The translations under genes were made by a program, and so were the position numbers. Under the pieces are notes generated by a model. That model did no database searches and was not told the origin of the DNA. It saw only the letters and a list, made by a program, of their open reading frames with translations. DNA of 64,000 nt from Limnohabitans sp. WS1 (GTDB taxonomy: Bacteria; Pseudomonadota; Gammaproteobacteria; Burkholderiales; Burkholderiaceae_C): the NCBI RefSeq assembly GCF_003063265.1, contig NZ_NERU01000009.1, forward strand, positions 1 to 64,000, given 5' to 3'. Of the stretch, positions 42,485 to 51,039 are shown piece by piece; positions within the stretch are counted from its first letter, which is position 1, and each line of letters starts with the position of its first letter.

Positions 42485-43561
42485 ATGCCTAAAAATGCAC
42501 CCGAGCGTTCGCTGCTAGCGCTGACACAGCCTGTCTTGGCTGATTTGCGCCTGCTCATTGAGCAGGCCCGGAGCCATGTTGCCAGCACGGCCAATAGCAC
42601 GCAGACCTTGCTGTACTGGCGGGTAGGGGACCGCATTCGCCGCGAGGTGCTGGGCCAAGCCCGTGCGGAATATGGCGAGCGAATTGTGTCGACGCTGTCG
42701 ACACAATTGATCCGGGAGTACGGGCGGGGGTTTGGGCTGCGCAGTTTGCGGCGCATGGTGCAGTTTTCCGACGTCTTCCCTGACGCGCAAATTGTTGCGA
42801 CTTTGTCGCAAGTATTGCGATGGAGCCATTTCATTGAAATTCTTCCGCTCAAAGCACCAATGGAGCGCGAGTTTTACGCCGAAATGTGCCGGATTGAGCG
42901 CTGGCCTGTGCAGGTTCTCAGGCAACGCATCGCCAGCCAGCTGTACCTGCGCTCGGCCATTGCCAAACAGCCCGAATCGGTGATTGCCAGTGAGCTGAGC
43001 CAGCTGCGTGAGGGCGGCCAAGTCACGCCCGACCTGGTGTTTCGCGACCCTTACATGCTGGACTTTTTGGGCCTGCCCGATGGTTACAGCGAGCGCGATC
43101 TGGAAAGCGCCATCTTGCGCGACATGGAGCGTTTTTTGTTGGAGCTGGGCGCGGGCTTCACCTTTGTGGCCCGGCAAAAGCGCATCAGCGTGGGCGCAGA
43201 CGACTTTTACCTGGACCTCCTTTTCTACCACCGCCACTTGCGCCGCTTGGTGGCCGTGGAGCTGAAGCTGGAAAAGTTTTCGCCGTCGCACAAGGGGCAG
43301 ATGGAGCTGTACCTGCGCTGGCTCGATCAAAACGACCGTGCCGAGGGCGAAGCTTCGCCCATTGGCCTGATTTTGTGCGCCAGCGCCGATGCCGAGCAGG
43401 TGGAGCTGATGGACCTGGACAGCGCCAACATCCGCGTGGCGCAGTACCTGCACGCATTGCCCGAGCTGCAAGTGCTGCAGACGCAATTGCACCGCGTGGT
43501 GCAGCTGGCCCGTGAACGGCAGGCCACTTTGGACCAGCCAGACAACAAGGACGAGACATGA
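42485..43561 (+). CDS. DUF1016 (YhcG-type) PD-(D/E)XK nuclease
   Basis: A 358-residue protein. The N-terminal DUF1016_N domain has TLLYWRVGDRIRREVLGQ and LIREYGRGFGLRSLRRMVQF. The C-terminal nuclease domain has DDFYLDLLFYHRHLRRLVAVELKLEKF, giving the Asp and the Glu-x-Lys of the PD-(D/E)XK fold, then GQMELYLRWLD. Catalytic residues look intact, unlike the remnant at 35471. It sits between mod (9-base gap) and res (ATGA overlap), so it is made with the type III enzyme. It may add a second cutting activity or help Res. Confidence 0.88.
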   Translation: MPKNAPERSLLALTQPVLADLRLLIEQARSHVASTANSTQTLLYWRVGDRIRREVLGQARAEYGERIVSTLSTQLIREYGRGFGLRSLRRMVQFSDVFPDAQIVATLSQVLRWSHFIEILPLKAPMEREFYAEMCRIERWPVQVLRQRIASQLYLRSAIAKQPESVIASELSQLREGGQVTPDLVFRDPYMLDFLGLPDGYSERDLESAILRDMERFLLELGAGFTFVARQKRISVGADDFYLDLLFYHRHLRRLVAVELKLEKFSPSHKGQMELYLRWLDQNDRAEGEASPIGLILCASADAEQVELMDLDSANIRVAQYLHALPELQVLQTQLHRVVQLARERQATLDQPDNKDET

Positions 43562-46386
43562 CGATGCAACTGCAATTCAGCCACCAGGACTACCAAAAGA
43601 AGGCGGTCGATGCGGTGGTGAAGGTGTTCGACGGCCAGCCACTGGCCAAAAGTGAGTTTTCGCTGGCCGGGCAAAACGCCAGCGTGCGCTATGCGGCCGA
43701 CGGCACCATTGGCAACGCGCTCAAGCTGTCCGATGCGCAGTTGTTGGTCAATGTGCAGGCGGTACAAAAGGCCAACTTTCCTGGCCCGGACGGTGACATC
43801 AAGCCCGGTTTTTTGTCAACCGAGTTGCAGGGCGATACCTTGGAAACGCTGGTGGACGGCGTGGCCGAGACGCGCATTTGCCCTCATTTGTCCATTGAAA
43901 TGGAAACCGGCACGGGCAAGACCTACACCTTCATCCGTACGATGTACGAGCTGAACAAGCAGTACGGCTTCAAGAAGTTTGTGGTGGTGGTGCCCAGCGT
44001 GGCGATCCGCGAGGGCACCATGAAAAATCTGGAGGTCACGCGCCCCCACTTTTCCAACGACTACGCGCATGTGCCCTGCGTGCCTATTCTTTACGACAGC
44101 AGCAAGTTGTCGGCCTTGCGCGATTTCGCGCTGAGCGACGCTTTGAGCGTGCTGGTGATCAACATCGACAGCTTTGCCAAAGACGGCACCCGCATCAAGC
44201 AAAAGGGTGAGCGGGCGTTTGCGCCCATCGAGTACATCCAGGCGGTCAACCCGGTGGTGATCGTGGACGAGCCGCAAAACTTTGAAACCGATTTGCGCCG
44301 CACCGCCTTGCTGGACCTGAACCCGCTGTGCACGCTGCGCTATTCGGCCACGCACCGCAACCCCTACAACCTGCTGTATTCGCTCAACCCGGTGCAGGCT
44401 TACGACTTGGGGCTGGTCAAACAGATCGAGGTGGACGGCGTGCTGGCCGACGCCGATCACAACCAAGCTTTCATTGAGCTGCTGAGCATCGAGGCCAAGT
44501 CCAAAATAAGCTACACAGCCCGCCTGCTCATAGACGTGAACAGCCCGACGGGCGTGAAGCGCTCGGAGGTGTTGCTAAAAGTAGAAGAAGATTTGTATGC
44601 CAAGTCCAAACAGCGCGAGGCTTATCAGCACGGCTACATCCTCAACGAGATTTATGCCGAAGCAGGCGAGATCGAATTTTCGGGCGGGCGGATCTTGAAG
44701 CTGCACGAAAAGCAAGGCGGTCTGACGGATGACGTGATGCGCTACCAGATCGAGCGCACAGTGGCCGCGCACTTTGCCAAGCTGAAACTGTTGCAGCCCA
44801 TGGGAATCAAGGTGCTGAGCTTATTCTTCATTGACAAGGTGGCCAATTACCGCGCCTTCGATGCCGACGGCAAACCCACAACGGGCAAGTTTGGTCTGTG
44901 GTTTGAAGAGTCCTTCAACAAGTACAGCAACATGCCGAAGTATCGTGGCCTGATTCCGCACGCGGCCAGCCAGGTGCATGACGGCTATTTTTCGGGCGAG
45001 AAAAAAGGCAAGGGCGTGAAGGCCAAAACCGTGTGGGTGGACACCACCGGGCTTGTGGCCAAAGACGACAGTACGTATCACTTGATCATGCAGCACAAGG
45101 AGCGGCTGCTGTCCATCGACGAGCCGCTGCAGTTTTTGTTCAGCCACACTGCGCTGCGCGAGGGCTGGGACAACCCCAACGTGTTCCAAATTTGCACGCT
45201 CAACGAAACCAAAAGTGCCATGAAAAAGCGCCAGGAAATTGGCCGTGGCCTGCGCCTGTGCGTGAACCAGTCGGGCGAGCGGGTGATGGACAAGCGGGTG
45301 AATGTGCTCACCGTGATCCCCAACGAAAGCTACGAAGCTTTTGCCAAATCTTTGCAGCAAGAGATTGAAGACGAAACCGGGGTGAAGTTCACCGGGCGCG
45401 TGAAGAACGCACGCGCCAAGGTGAAGGTCAAGCCGAAGGATCTGGACGCCGAAGAGGCCGCGCTGTTCGAGGCGATCTGGAAAAAGATCAACTACCAGAC
45501 GCGCTACAGCGTGAAGCTGGACACGCCGGAGTTGATTGATGCATGCAAAGCGGCGTTGGCAGATACGAACCAATACCCCAGGGTGCAGGCACCCAAAATC
45601 CGCTCGGCCAAGGCCAAAATTGTGATGACACATGAAGGTGTGCATGGCGTGCAATCTGGGGCGGCCAACACCGATGTGCGCAACTTCAATGTGACGGTGC
45701 CCGACGTCTATGCCTACATCCAGAACCGTGTGCACCTGTCACGGGCCACGCTGTTCGCCATCCTGGACGGCTCGGGCCGCTTGGAAGAGTTGCTGATCAA
45801 CCCGCAGGCGTTTCTGGACACGGCCATCGCGGCGATCAAGAACAGCTTGCAGGTATTGCTGGTGAAAGGCATCGAATACCACGAGATCAACGGGCAGCGC
45901 TATGAAATGACGCTGAGCGAAGAATTGGCAGAGCTGTGGGGCGAAGTGGAAACTTACCAAAGCAGCGTGTACCCGCCCGTTGCTGACGACATGACACCAC
46001 CCGTCAGCAAAACCCTTTTGCAGGCGTGTCCACTGGATGACCAAAAAGCCGAAATGGGTGAGCCGTTTTCATGCGTTCTGACCGACAGCACGCCCGAAAA
46101 CAAGTTTGCGCAGAACTGCAGCGACGACGAGCGCGTGCGCTTCTTCTTCAAGCTGCCCAACCGCTTCAAGATCCCGACACCGCTGGGCAACTACAACCCC
46201 GATTGGGCTGTGGTGTTCGAGGGCGACGCCCGCGTTTACTTCGTGGCTGAGACCAAATCCAGCACCGTCGAACAAGATCGCCGCCAAGCCGAAAACCTGA
46301 AGATCGCCTGCGGCCGCAAACACTTTGAACTGTCTAAGGACGTGGTGTTCAAGGATGTGACGGAGTTGGAAGGGTTGGTGGCTTGA
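43558..46386 (+). CDS. res: Type III restriction enzyme Res subunit
   Basis: A 942-residue SF2 helicase-nuclease that, with Mod, cuts unmethylated DNA after long-range communication. Walker A is SIEMETGTGKTYTFIRTMYE (about residues 112-131), motif II VVIVDEPQNFE, motif III LRYSATHRN, motif VI QEIGRGLRLCVN. The C-terminal endonuclease domain has NYNPDWAVVF and YFVAETKSS, the Asp and Glu-x-Lys of PD-(D/E)XK. The start overlaps the DUF1016 stop. All active-site motifs appear intact, so the system is probably functional. Confidence 0.92.
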   Translation: MTMQLQFSHQDYQKKAVDAVVKVFDGQPLAKSEFSLAGQNASVRYAADGTIGNALKLSDAQLLVNVQAVQKANFPGPDGDIKPGFLSTELQGDTLETLVDGVAETRICPHLSIEMETGTGKTYTFIRTMYELNKQYGFKKFVVVVPSVAIREGTMKNLEVTRPHFSNDYAHVPCVPILYDSSKLSALRDFALSDALSVLVINIDSFAKDGTRIKQKGERAFAPIEYIQAVNPVVIVDEPQNFETDLRRTALLDLNPLCTLRYSATHRNPYNLLYSLNPVQAYDLGLVKQIEVDGVLADADHNQAFIELLSIEAKSKISYTARLLIDVNSPTGVKRSEVLLKVEEDLYAKSKQREAYQHGYILNEIYAEAGEIEFSGGRILKLHEKQGGLTDDVMRYQIERTVAAHFAKLKLLQPMGIKVLSLFFIDKVANYRAFDADGKPTTGKFGLWFEESFNKYSNMPKYRGLIPHAASQVHDGYFSGEKKGKGVKAKTVWVDTTGLVAKDDSTYHLIMQHKERLLSIDEPLQFLFSHTALREGWDNPNVFQICTLNETKSAMKKRQEIGRGLRLCVNQSGERVMDKRVNVLTVIPNESYEAFAKSLQQEIEDETGVKFTGRVKNARAKVKVKPKDLDAEEAALFEAIWKKINYQTRYSVKLDTPELIDACKAALADTNQYPRVQAPKIRSAKAKIVMTHEGVHGVQSGAANTDVRNFNVTVPDVYAYIQNRVHLSRATLFAILDGSGRLEELLINPQAFLDTAIAAIKNSLQVLLVKGIEYHEINGQRYEMTLSEELAELWGEVETYQSSVYPPVADDMTPPVSKTLLQACPLDDQKAEMGEPFSCVLTDSTPENKFAQNCSDDERVRFFFKLPNRFKIPTPLGNYNPDWAVVFEGDARVYFVAETKSSTVEQDRRQAENLKIACGRKHFELSKDVVFKDVTELEGLVA

Positions 46387-46387
46387 T

Positions 46388-46687
46388 ATGGGACAAATTT
46401 GTATTGATCTATCCAAGCTATTTCGGTGGATGGACGTAGTTGGATTTTTATTGGCTGGCTTGGGCGCTTTACTCATTCTTGCCTCAGTGGCTTTCACAGG
46501 AGTCGTTAAAAATGGCGATGCCTTTGATGATGATGACGAGGTAGATCAATATATTTTTGAAATGAAGGCTAAAAAAATTTGGCTACGCGAGGTCGTATGG
46601 TGGTTGATTAAAAAAGGCAATACATGGTTTTTGTTTATTTCTTCGGTCGGTTTTCTTTTGCAAATTCCTGAAAAGTTTTGGAAATAA
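46388..46687 (+). CDS. 99-residue membrane protein in the restriction operon
   Basis: It starts one base after the res stop. Residues about 15-36 (VVGFLLAGLGALLILASVAF) form one membrane helix, followed by an acidic patch (AFDDDDEVDQY). The C-terminal part (WLIKKGNTWFLFISSVGFLL) is a second helix. The region is less GC rich than its neighbours. No family is recognised. Because it is embedded in the operon, it may be a membrane effector or accessory subunit, but that is only inference; a chance passenger is possible. Confidence 0.6.
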   Translation: MGQICIDLSKLFRWMDVVGFLLAGLGALLILASVAFTGVVKNGDAFDDDDEVDQYIFEMKAKKIWLREVVWWLIKKGNTWFLFISSVGFLLQIPEKFWK

Positions 46688-46707
46688 TTTTTTGATTTGA
46701 GCTTGTG

Positions 46708-46998
46708 ATGACCAAAGAAAGTGACTTGAGACAATTCCAAGCCTTGGCCGCGCAACTGGCCACCACCCGAGCCCAAGTCAAGGCCCACGGCGGCTTTATG
46801 GGCGACCGTGATCTGCACCAATGCCCCGCCTGCAGCCTGATGGAGGATGTGCTCTGTGGCGGCAAGTTGGTGACCTGTTGGCACCTATCAGCCCAGCCCG
46901 TGGATACGGGTTTGCTCTTCAAAGAGGTTGGTGCCGAACAGCTGGCTTGCCCAGGTTGTGGGTGTGTGTCATTGGCACTGGAAACGGATATTGAATGA
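46708..46998 (+). CDS. Zinc-ribbon protein (copy 1), coupled to DUF3800
   Basis: A 96-residue protein: a short helical N-terminus (LRQFQALAAQLATTRAQVKA) followed by LHQCPACSLMEDVL and LACPGCGCVSL, two CxxC knuckles that should bind one zinc. A close paralogue lies at 50035-50316. The TGA overlaps the DUF3800 start (ATGA). No characterised family is recognised. It could be an adaptor that recruits or restrains the coupled partner. Confidence 0.7.
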   Translation: MTKESDLRQFQALAAQLATTRAQVKAHGGFMGDRDLHQCPACSLMEDVLCGGKLVTCWHLSAQPVDTGLLFKEVGAEQLACPGCGCVSLALETDIE

Positions 46999-47789
46999 CC
47001 GCCAGCTTTGTCGCCTACGTAGACGAATCGGGAGACGAGGGTTTTAAGTTCCTGCCCAATGAGAAGGGCAGCTCGCGTTGGTTTGTTCTGTCGGCCATGG
47101 TCATTCGCAAGGAAAACGACCTGCAAGTGGTGCAACTGGCCCGACAGGCCCGCGAGTTGTTAAAGAAGGATGCCAAAAAGGCCCTGCATTTCCGTGAGTT
47201 GAGGCACGAGCAACGCGTGCCCTTGGCGCGGTTGATCGGCGATGCCCCTGTTCGCACGGTCAGCGTCTTGGTGCACAAGCCGTCCATCAGCGAGCCAGAG
47301 GTGTTTCAGCAACAGCCTTACGCGCTTTACCACTACGCCACTCGTTTGCTGGTCGAGCGGGTGTCATGGTTGTGCCGCGATCACTACCGTACTGGCCAAG
47401 GGGATGGCACGGTCGAGATGGTCTTTTCCAACCGCAGCGCCATGTCTTACGACAACTTGCGTGGGTATTTGAGCAAGCTCAAGCTCGGGCAGGCGGGCAG
47501 TGATGTGCGAGTGGATTGGAGCGTGGTAGACCCTCAGCGCATTCGTGCAGTCAACCATGACCAGTTGGCTGGATTGCAACTGGCCGATGCCGTGGCTTCC
47601 GGGGTGTTCTTTTCAGTGCATCGCAATCCGTATGGCGATTACGAAGACCGCTATTTGCGCCTGATGGGTAAAACCATTTATCGCAACAAGGGAACTGTGG
47701 ACGGCTATGGGCTGAAGCTGTGGTGCGCTGATCCTGCAGAAACTGCCCGTGTGTTGCAGGCGGCATGTGCAGTGCGGCAGTCTGGGTAA
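46995..47789 (+). CDS. DUF3800 family protein (RNase H-like fold predicted)
   Basis: A 264-residue DUF3800 protein. Family marks are the N-terminal FVAYVDESGDEGF, HFRELRH in the middle and the C-terminal acidic block NHDQLAGLQLADAVASGVF; the Asp/Glu residues could form a metal site of an RNase H-like nuclease. It is the eighth gene of the defence operon and is translationally coupled to the zinc ribbon. A bidirectional-type terminator follows 11 bases later. DUF3800 proteins are frequent near mobile and defence genes; the function is unproven. Confidence 0.82.
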   Translation: MTASFVAYVDESGDEGFKFLPNEKGSSRWFVLSAMVIRKENDLQVVQLARQARELLKKDAKKALHFRELRHEQRVPLARLIGDAPVRTVSVLVHKPSISEPEVFQQQPYALYHYATRLLVERVSWLCRDHYRTGQGDGTVEMVFSNRSAMSYDNLRGYLSKLKLGQAGSDVRVDWSVVDPQRIRAVNHDQLAGLQLADAVASGVFFSVHRNPYGDYEDRYLRLMGKTIYRNKGTVDGYGLKLWCADPAETARVLQAACAVRQSG

Positions 47790-47800
47790 TTGATGCACCC

Positions 47801-47824
47801 AAAAAAAAGCCCGCCGATGCGGGC
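47801..47824. terminator. Terminator after the defence operon
   Basis: GCCCGC (47809-47814), loop CGAT, GCGGGC (47819-47824). Eight A residues precede the stem and an AT-rich stretch follows, so it can act in both directions. It ends the operon that begins at 36153. Confidence 0.75.
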
Positions 47825-47986
47825 ATTTGAAAAAAGTGCAGGTCCTGAGTTCGAGGGGTCCACCCGTTCGGGCTGTTGCCATGGCTGGCAACCTCTACAA
47901 GTCTCACGCTCACCTGCGCAGATGATTTTAGTAGAAAACTTAAATCCGATGCCTATAACTTTGTAACCCGTTGAAAGAACAGACCC

Positions 47987-48535
47987 ATGAAAACTCCCCC
48001 CCACCCCCTGGCCGCTCTGCTCCAAGCCGTGGCCTTTGCTGCCGACAAGCACCGCAACCAAAGGCGCAAAGACGCCGATGCATCGCCCTACATCAACCAC
48101 CCGATTGCGCTGGCCAATGTGTTGGCCAACGAGGGCGGCGTGCAGGATGTGTCGGTGCTGTGCGCCGCAGTGCTGCACGACACCATCGAGGACACCGAGA
48201 CCACGGCCGAAGAGCTGCGGGACTTGTTTGGCGATCAGGTGGCGTCTGTGGTGCTGGAGGTGACCGACGACAAGTTGCTCGAAAAATTGGTGCGCAAGCA
48301 GATGCAGATCGAGCACGCGCCACACATTTCGCCCCAGGCCAAGTTGGTCAAGCTGGCCGACAAGATCAGCAATGTGCGCGACATCCTGGCCTCGCCACCC
48401 GCCGATTGGTCGCCCGAGCGCAAACAGGCTTACTTTGACTGGGCCGCCGCCGTGGTCGCAGGTCTGCGCGGTGTGCACCCGGGGCTGGAGGCGGTGTTTG
48501 ATGACTTGTATGCGCGTAGGTTGGGCTTGGGGTGA
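47987..48535 (+). CDS. Mesh1-like small alarmone hydrolase (HD domain), copy 1
   Basis: A 182-residue stand-alone HD-domain protein of the RelA/SpoT hydrolase type. Metal and catalytic motifs are [12 protein letters not shown] (His), [17 protein letters not shown] (His-Asp, Glu-Asp) and [15 protein letters not shown]. No synthetase domain is present, as in Mesh1/SAH enzymes that hydrolyse (p)ppGpp or related nucleotides. In toxSAS toxin-antitoxin pairs such hydrolases are antitoxins, but no synthetase is seen nearby. Copy 2 at 49349 is about 90% identical, and the 3' end recurs twice more (53548, 58820). Confidence 0.87.
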   Translation: MKTPPHPLAALLQAVAFAADKHRNQRRKDADASPYINHPIALANVLANEGGVQDVSVLCAAVLHDTIEDTETTAEELRDLFGDQVASVVLEVTDDKLLEKLVRKQMQIEHAPHISPQAKLVKLADKISNVRDILASPPADWSPERKQAYFDWAAAVVAGLRGVHPGLEAVFDDLYARRLGLG

Positions 48536-48596
48536 AGCGACGGATTCGTCACGAGGTTCGTGACAAATTGGGCTTTTTGGCATGGATGTCGGATCA

Positions 48597-48740
48597 ATGG
48601 CCTGCAGCATTCAGGTGGTGGTGTGGCTGGCCGTGCGCACCGAGTGGTATGTGCTGCTGGCCTTGCAGGCCACCGATGTGGTGGCGTCGCTGGTGGTGTC
48701 TTTGCAGGCCAATGGCCAAGATGTGTATGTGAATCGGTGA
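48597..48740 (+). pseudogene. 3' fragment of the small membrane protein gene
   Basis: The frame from 48597 encodes 47 residues, MACSIQVVVWLAVRTEWYVL onward, ending SLQANGQDVYVNR. It matches the C-terminal end of the membrane protein at 50650-51027 with few changes. The 5' two-thirds is missing. It lies just downstream of alarmone-hydrolase copy 1, and so records an older duplication of the hydrolase-to-membrane-protein segment. Confidence 0.8.
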
Positions 48741-48825
48741 GGCGATTGTCGCGACACTGTGGCAACAATTGAAGAAGCAATCAAGGGGATGGAGATTGCG
48801 AACAGCGGATTAACTGTTGTTTAGA

Positions 48826-49104
48826 TTAAGACTTGACGACAGGTGTGAAGTCTGACCATTGTTCAATTCTGAAGGCACGAATATCACGCACAGACTTCGG
48901 GAACCAAGGACGGGCACGCAAAGATTGAATTGCAAGAAACAGATTAGCCATGTCTTCGTTGTCGTTGACATACAAACTGCCTTGTACCCTTCGGAACCCG
49001 TGCTCTGCGAGAATGGCGCCGATTTCTGTGTAAGCCTGAGTAACCCCCTTGGGGTGATGAGTTTCGGTATCAGCAACCACCAGATCGAAAGCTACTGCGT
49101 ACAT
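48826..49104 (-). CDS. vapD: VapD-family toxin (Cas2-like RNase fold)
   Basis: A 92-residue protein starting MYAVAFDLVVADTETHHPKG. The N-terminal beta-strand ending in Asp7 and the block EIGAILAEHGFRRVQGSLYV, then RPWFPKSVRDIRAFRIEQWS, are typical of VapD. VapD proteins are small ribonucleases with a Cas2-like ferredoxin fold. It overlaps the upstream DUF5397 gene as TGATG (49106-49102), a normal toxin-antitoxin layout with the presumed antitoxin first. It is the only gene pair on the minus strand within the island and lies between the two alarmone-hydrolase copies. Confidence 0.87.
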   Translation of the reverse strand: MYAVAFDLVVADTETHHPKGVTQAYTEIGAILAEHGFRRVQGSLYVNDNEDMANLFLAIQSLRARPWFPKSVRDIRAFRIEQWSDFTPVVKS

Positions 49105-49304
49105 CAGTGCGCCTCCGGATCATCGGACAGGTGTGTCAGACGGTATTCGGCCTTTTCGCCTGTTTCCACCATGGTGACTTCAATCATCCAGTCGCCATCA
49201 TCCAAAGGATGTAGCGCTTGGCCAACCTCATACTTGGGCCCGAAAGGCCCGAAGCTCTTGATCTTGCCAACCGGAATGGATGGCGGCGCGGCAGCTACTT
49301 GCAT
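49104..49304 (-). CDS. DUF5397-like putative antitoxin of VapD
   Basis: A 66-residue protein containing GKIKSFGPFGPKYEVGQAL, GDWMIEVTMVETGEKAEYRL and an acidic end LSDDPEAH, matching my recollection of the DUF5397 family often found next to vapD. The TGATG overlap with vapD implies translational coupling. Antitoxin function is inferred from position. The promoter should lie in the 44-base gap shared with the divergent alarmone-hydrolase copy 2. Confidence 0.75.
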   Translation of the reverse strand: MQVAAAPPSIPVGKIKSFGPFGPKYEVGQALHPLDDGDWMIEVTMVETGEKAEYRLTHLSDDPEAH

Positions 49305-49348
49305 AACAGTTCTCCCTCAAATAAACCCAATTGAATGATAGTCTAACC

Positions 49349-49897
49349 ATGATCAACACCCCCAATCCCTTGGCCACTCTGATCCAAGCCGTGGCCTTTG
49401 CCGCCGACAAGCACCGCAACCAAAGGCGCAAAGACGCAGAGGCTTCGCCCTACATCAACCACCCGATTGCGCTGGCGAATGTGCTGGCCAACGAGGGCGG
49501 CGTGCAGGATGTGACGGTGTTGTGCGCCGCCGTGCTGCACGACACCATCGAAGACACCGAGACCACGGCCGAGGAGCTGCGGGCCTTGTTTGGCGATCAG
49601 GTGGCGTCTGTGGTGCTGGAGGTGACCGACGACAAGTTGCTCGACAAGGCGGTGCGCAAGCAGCTGCAGATCGAGCACGCGCCACACATCTCGCTCCAGG
49701 CCAAGTTGGTCAAGCTGGCCGACAAGATCAGCAATCTGCGCGACATCCTGGCCTCGCCACCCGCCGACTGGTCGCCCGAGCGCAAACAGGCCTACTTTGA
49801 CTGGGCCGCCGCCGTGGTCGCAGGTTTGCGCGGCGTGCACCCGGGGCTGGAGGCGGTGTTTGATGGCTTGTATGCGCGGAGGTTGGGCTTGGGTTGA
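49349..49897 (+). CDS. Mesh1-like small alarmone hydrolase (HD domain), copy 2
   Basis: A 182-residue near-duplicate of the protein at 47987. All HD-domain motifs are kept ([37 protein letters not shown]). Changes are scattered, e.g. SVLC to TVLC and [10 protein letters not shown] to LDKAVRKQLQ, so both copies look maintained rather than decaying. DNA identity continues past the stop: both are followed by the same GAAGCGACGGATTCGTCACG stretch. The ATG at 49349 starts MINTPNPLATLIQ; a TTG-type codon at 49331 is less likely. Confidence 0.87.
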   Translation: MINTPNPLATLIQAVAFAADKHRNQRRKDAEASPYINHPIALANVLANEGGVQDVTVLCAAVLHDTIEDTETTAEELRALFGDQVASVVLEVTDDKLLDKAVRKQLQIEHAPHISLQAKLVKLADKISNLRDILASPPADWSPERKQAYFDWAAAVVAGLRGVHPGLEAVFDGLYARRLGLG

Positions 49898-50034
49898 AGC
49901 GACGGATTCGTCACGAGGTTCGTGACGAATACATATCGGTCCCTACCCCATCAACCTTGATCACTGCACAGGAAAAATCTCAAAAAGACCCATTAAGTAT
50001 TCATAAAATCACGGGCAAACACCAAGGAAAGCCA

Positions 50035-50316
50035 ATGTTAGACCCCGACGACATGAACGAACTGAAAGCCCTGGTCGCGCAACTGGCCGACATCCAAGCC
50101 CAAGTCAAGGCGCAAGGCGGCTTTGTGGCAGACCGCGATCTGCACCAATGCCCCGCCTGCGGCCTGATGGAGGATGTGCTCTATGGCGGCAAGCTGGTGA
50201 CTTATTGGCGGCAATCGGCCCAGCCCGTGGACACGGGTTTGCGTTTCAAAGAAGTCGGGGCCGATCAACTGGCTTGCCCGTGTTGTGGGTATGTGTCGTA
50301 TGCCGAGGGTGTTTGA
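50035..50316 (+). CDS. Zinc-ribbon protein (copy 2)
   Basis: A 93-residue paralogue of 46708-46998. The shared core is QVKAQGGF, DRDLHQCPACGLMEDVLYGG, QPVDTGLRFKEVGADQLACP and CCGYVS, with two CxxC zinc knuckles. AAGGAAA precedes the ATG. The first copy is coupled to DUF3800; this one overlaps a different small gene through TGATG at 50314-50318. The pair therefore keeps the ribbon and swaps the partner. Confidence 0.7.
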   Translation: MLDPDDMNELKALVAQLADIQAQVKAQGGFVADRDLHQCPACGLMEDVLYGGKLVTYWRQSAQPVDTGLRFKEVGADQLACPCCGYVSYAEGV

Positions 50317-50576
50317 TGCACAAGCCCGGTGCTCCCTACAGTTTGTGTCGATGGCGTCGACACCATTTGATTGAAAGCCGCTGCATGACCAACAAACCTC
50401 TCACACCTGCCTTGCCTGTCTCGGTGGTGATTCGCGCCGATGAGGATGTGGTCATCCCGATTGATGTGGCCGAGCATGCCTTTGAGGGCGTCTGGCGGCC
50501 AGAGGCTGGGCAGTACGTGACGGGCTCGCTTGGGTTGCAGGCGTATGCCTTGGGTTTGGAGAAGTCGCCCACATGA
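50316..50576 (+). CDS. 86-residue protein of unknown function coupled to zinc-ribbon copy 2
   Basis: The ATG at 50316 shares a base with the upstream TGA (TGATG). The product has a basic N-terminus (CRWRRHHLIESRC) and a more conserved-looking part starting MTNKPLTPALPVSVVIRADE, then IDVAEHAFEGVWRPEAGQYV. An in-frame ATG at 50385 would give a 63-residue form beginning at that second part. No family is recognised. Confidence 0.45.
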   Translation: MHKPGAPYSLCRWRRHHLIESRCMTNKPLTPALPVSVVIRADEDVVIPIDVAEHAFEGVWRPEAGQYVTGSLGLQAYALGLEKSPT

Positions 50577-50649
50577 GCCGTGCTGTCCCTGGCGTCTTTG
50601 ATGCCCCCCATGACCGCCATTTTTTGATAACTCTTCAATTGGAAACCCC

Positions 50650-51027
50650 ATGAAATCCATCCCTCTTTTGATCATCCCTTTTGCGATCTACAACTTTTTC
50701 GTGTTTGCGGGCATTGACTTTATTGACGTGAAGTTTTTTGACTTGTCCAGCACCGCTGCTTTGACGGGCGGCGGTGTGCTGTTGTTGGTGGGCGTGTTGC
50801 TGCTGTGCATCGACATCATCAAAACCGCTTTGTTCGCACGCGGCTCGGTGACCGAGCAATTGCTGTCCATCGTGTTGCTGCTGGCGTGCAGCATTCAGGT
50901 GGTCATTTGGCCCGAGGTGCGGACCCAGTGGTATGTGCTGCTGCTGGCCTTGCAAGCCGCCGATGTGGTGGCCTCGCTGGTGGTGTCTTTGCAGGCCAAT
51001 GGCAAAGATGTGTATGTGAGTCGGTGA
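50650..51027 (+). CDS. 125-residue four-helix membrane protein
   Basis: It starts MKSIPLLIIPFAIYNFFVFAG and shows about four hydrophobic segments (residues 3-21, 36-57, 70-90, 95-112), with a polar end QANGKDVYVSR. No family is recognised by name. The 3' third is duplicated as a fragment at 48597-48740, next to the other alarmone-hydrolase copy. It may be part of a small repeated unit hydrolase, zinc ribbon, membrane protein. Confidence 0.65.
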   Translation: MKSIPLLIIPFAIYNFFVFAGIDFIDVKFFDLSSTAALTGGGVLLLVGVLLLCIDIIKTALFARGSVTEQLLSIVLLLACSIQVVIWPEVRTQWYVLLLALQAADVVASLVVSLQANGKDVYVSR

Positions 51028-51039
51028 GGCGGTTCGGTT

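Noticed and set aside
36153..46386. Assignment to DISARM (SNF2 helicase plus methylase)
   Set aside because: No DrmA helicase, DrmB (DUF1998) or DrmC (PLD) protein is present; Mod and Res are of type III.
47987..49897. toxSAS toxin-antitoxin assignment for the alarmone hydrolases
   Set aside because: No small alarmone synthetase is adjacent to either copy, so the antitoxin role stays speculative.
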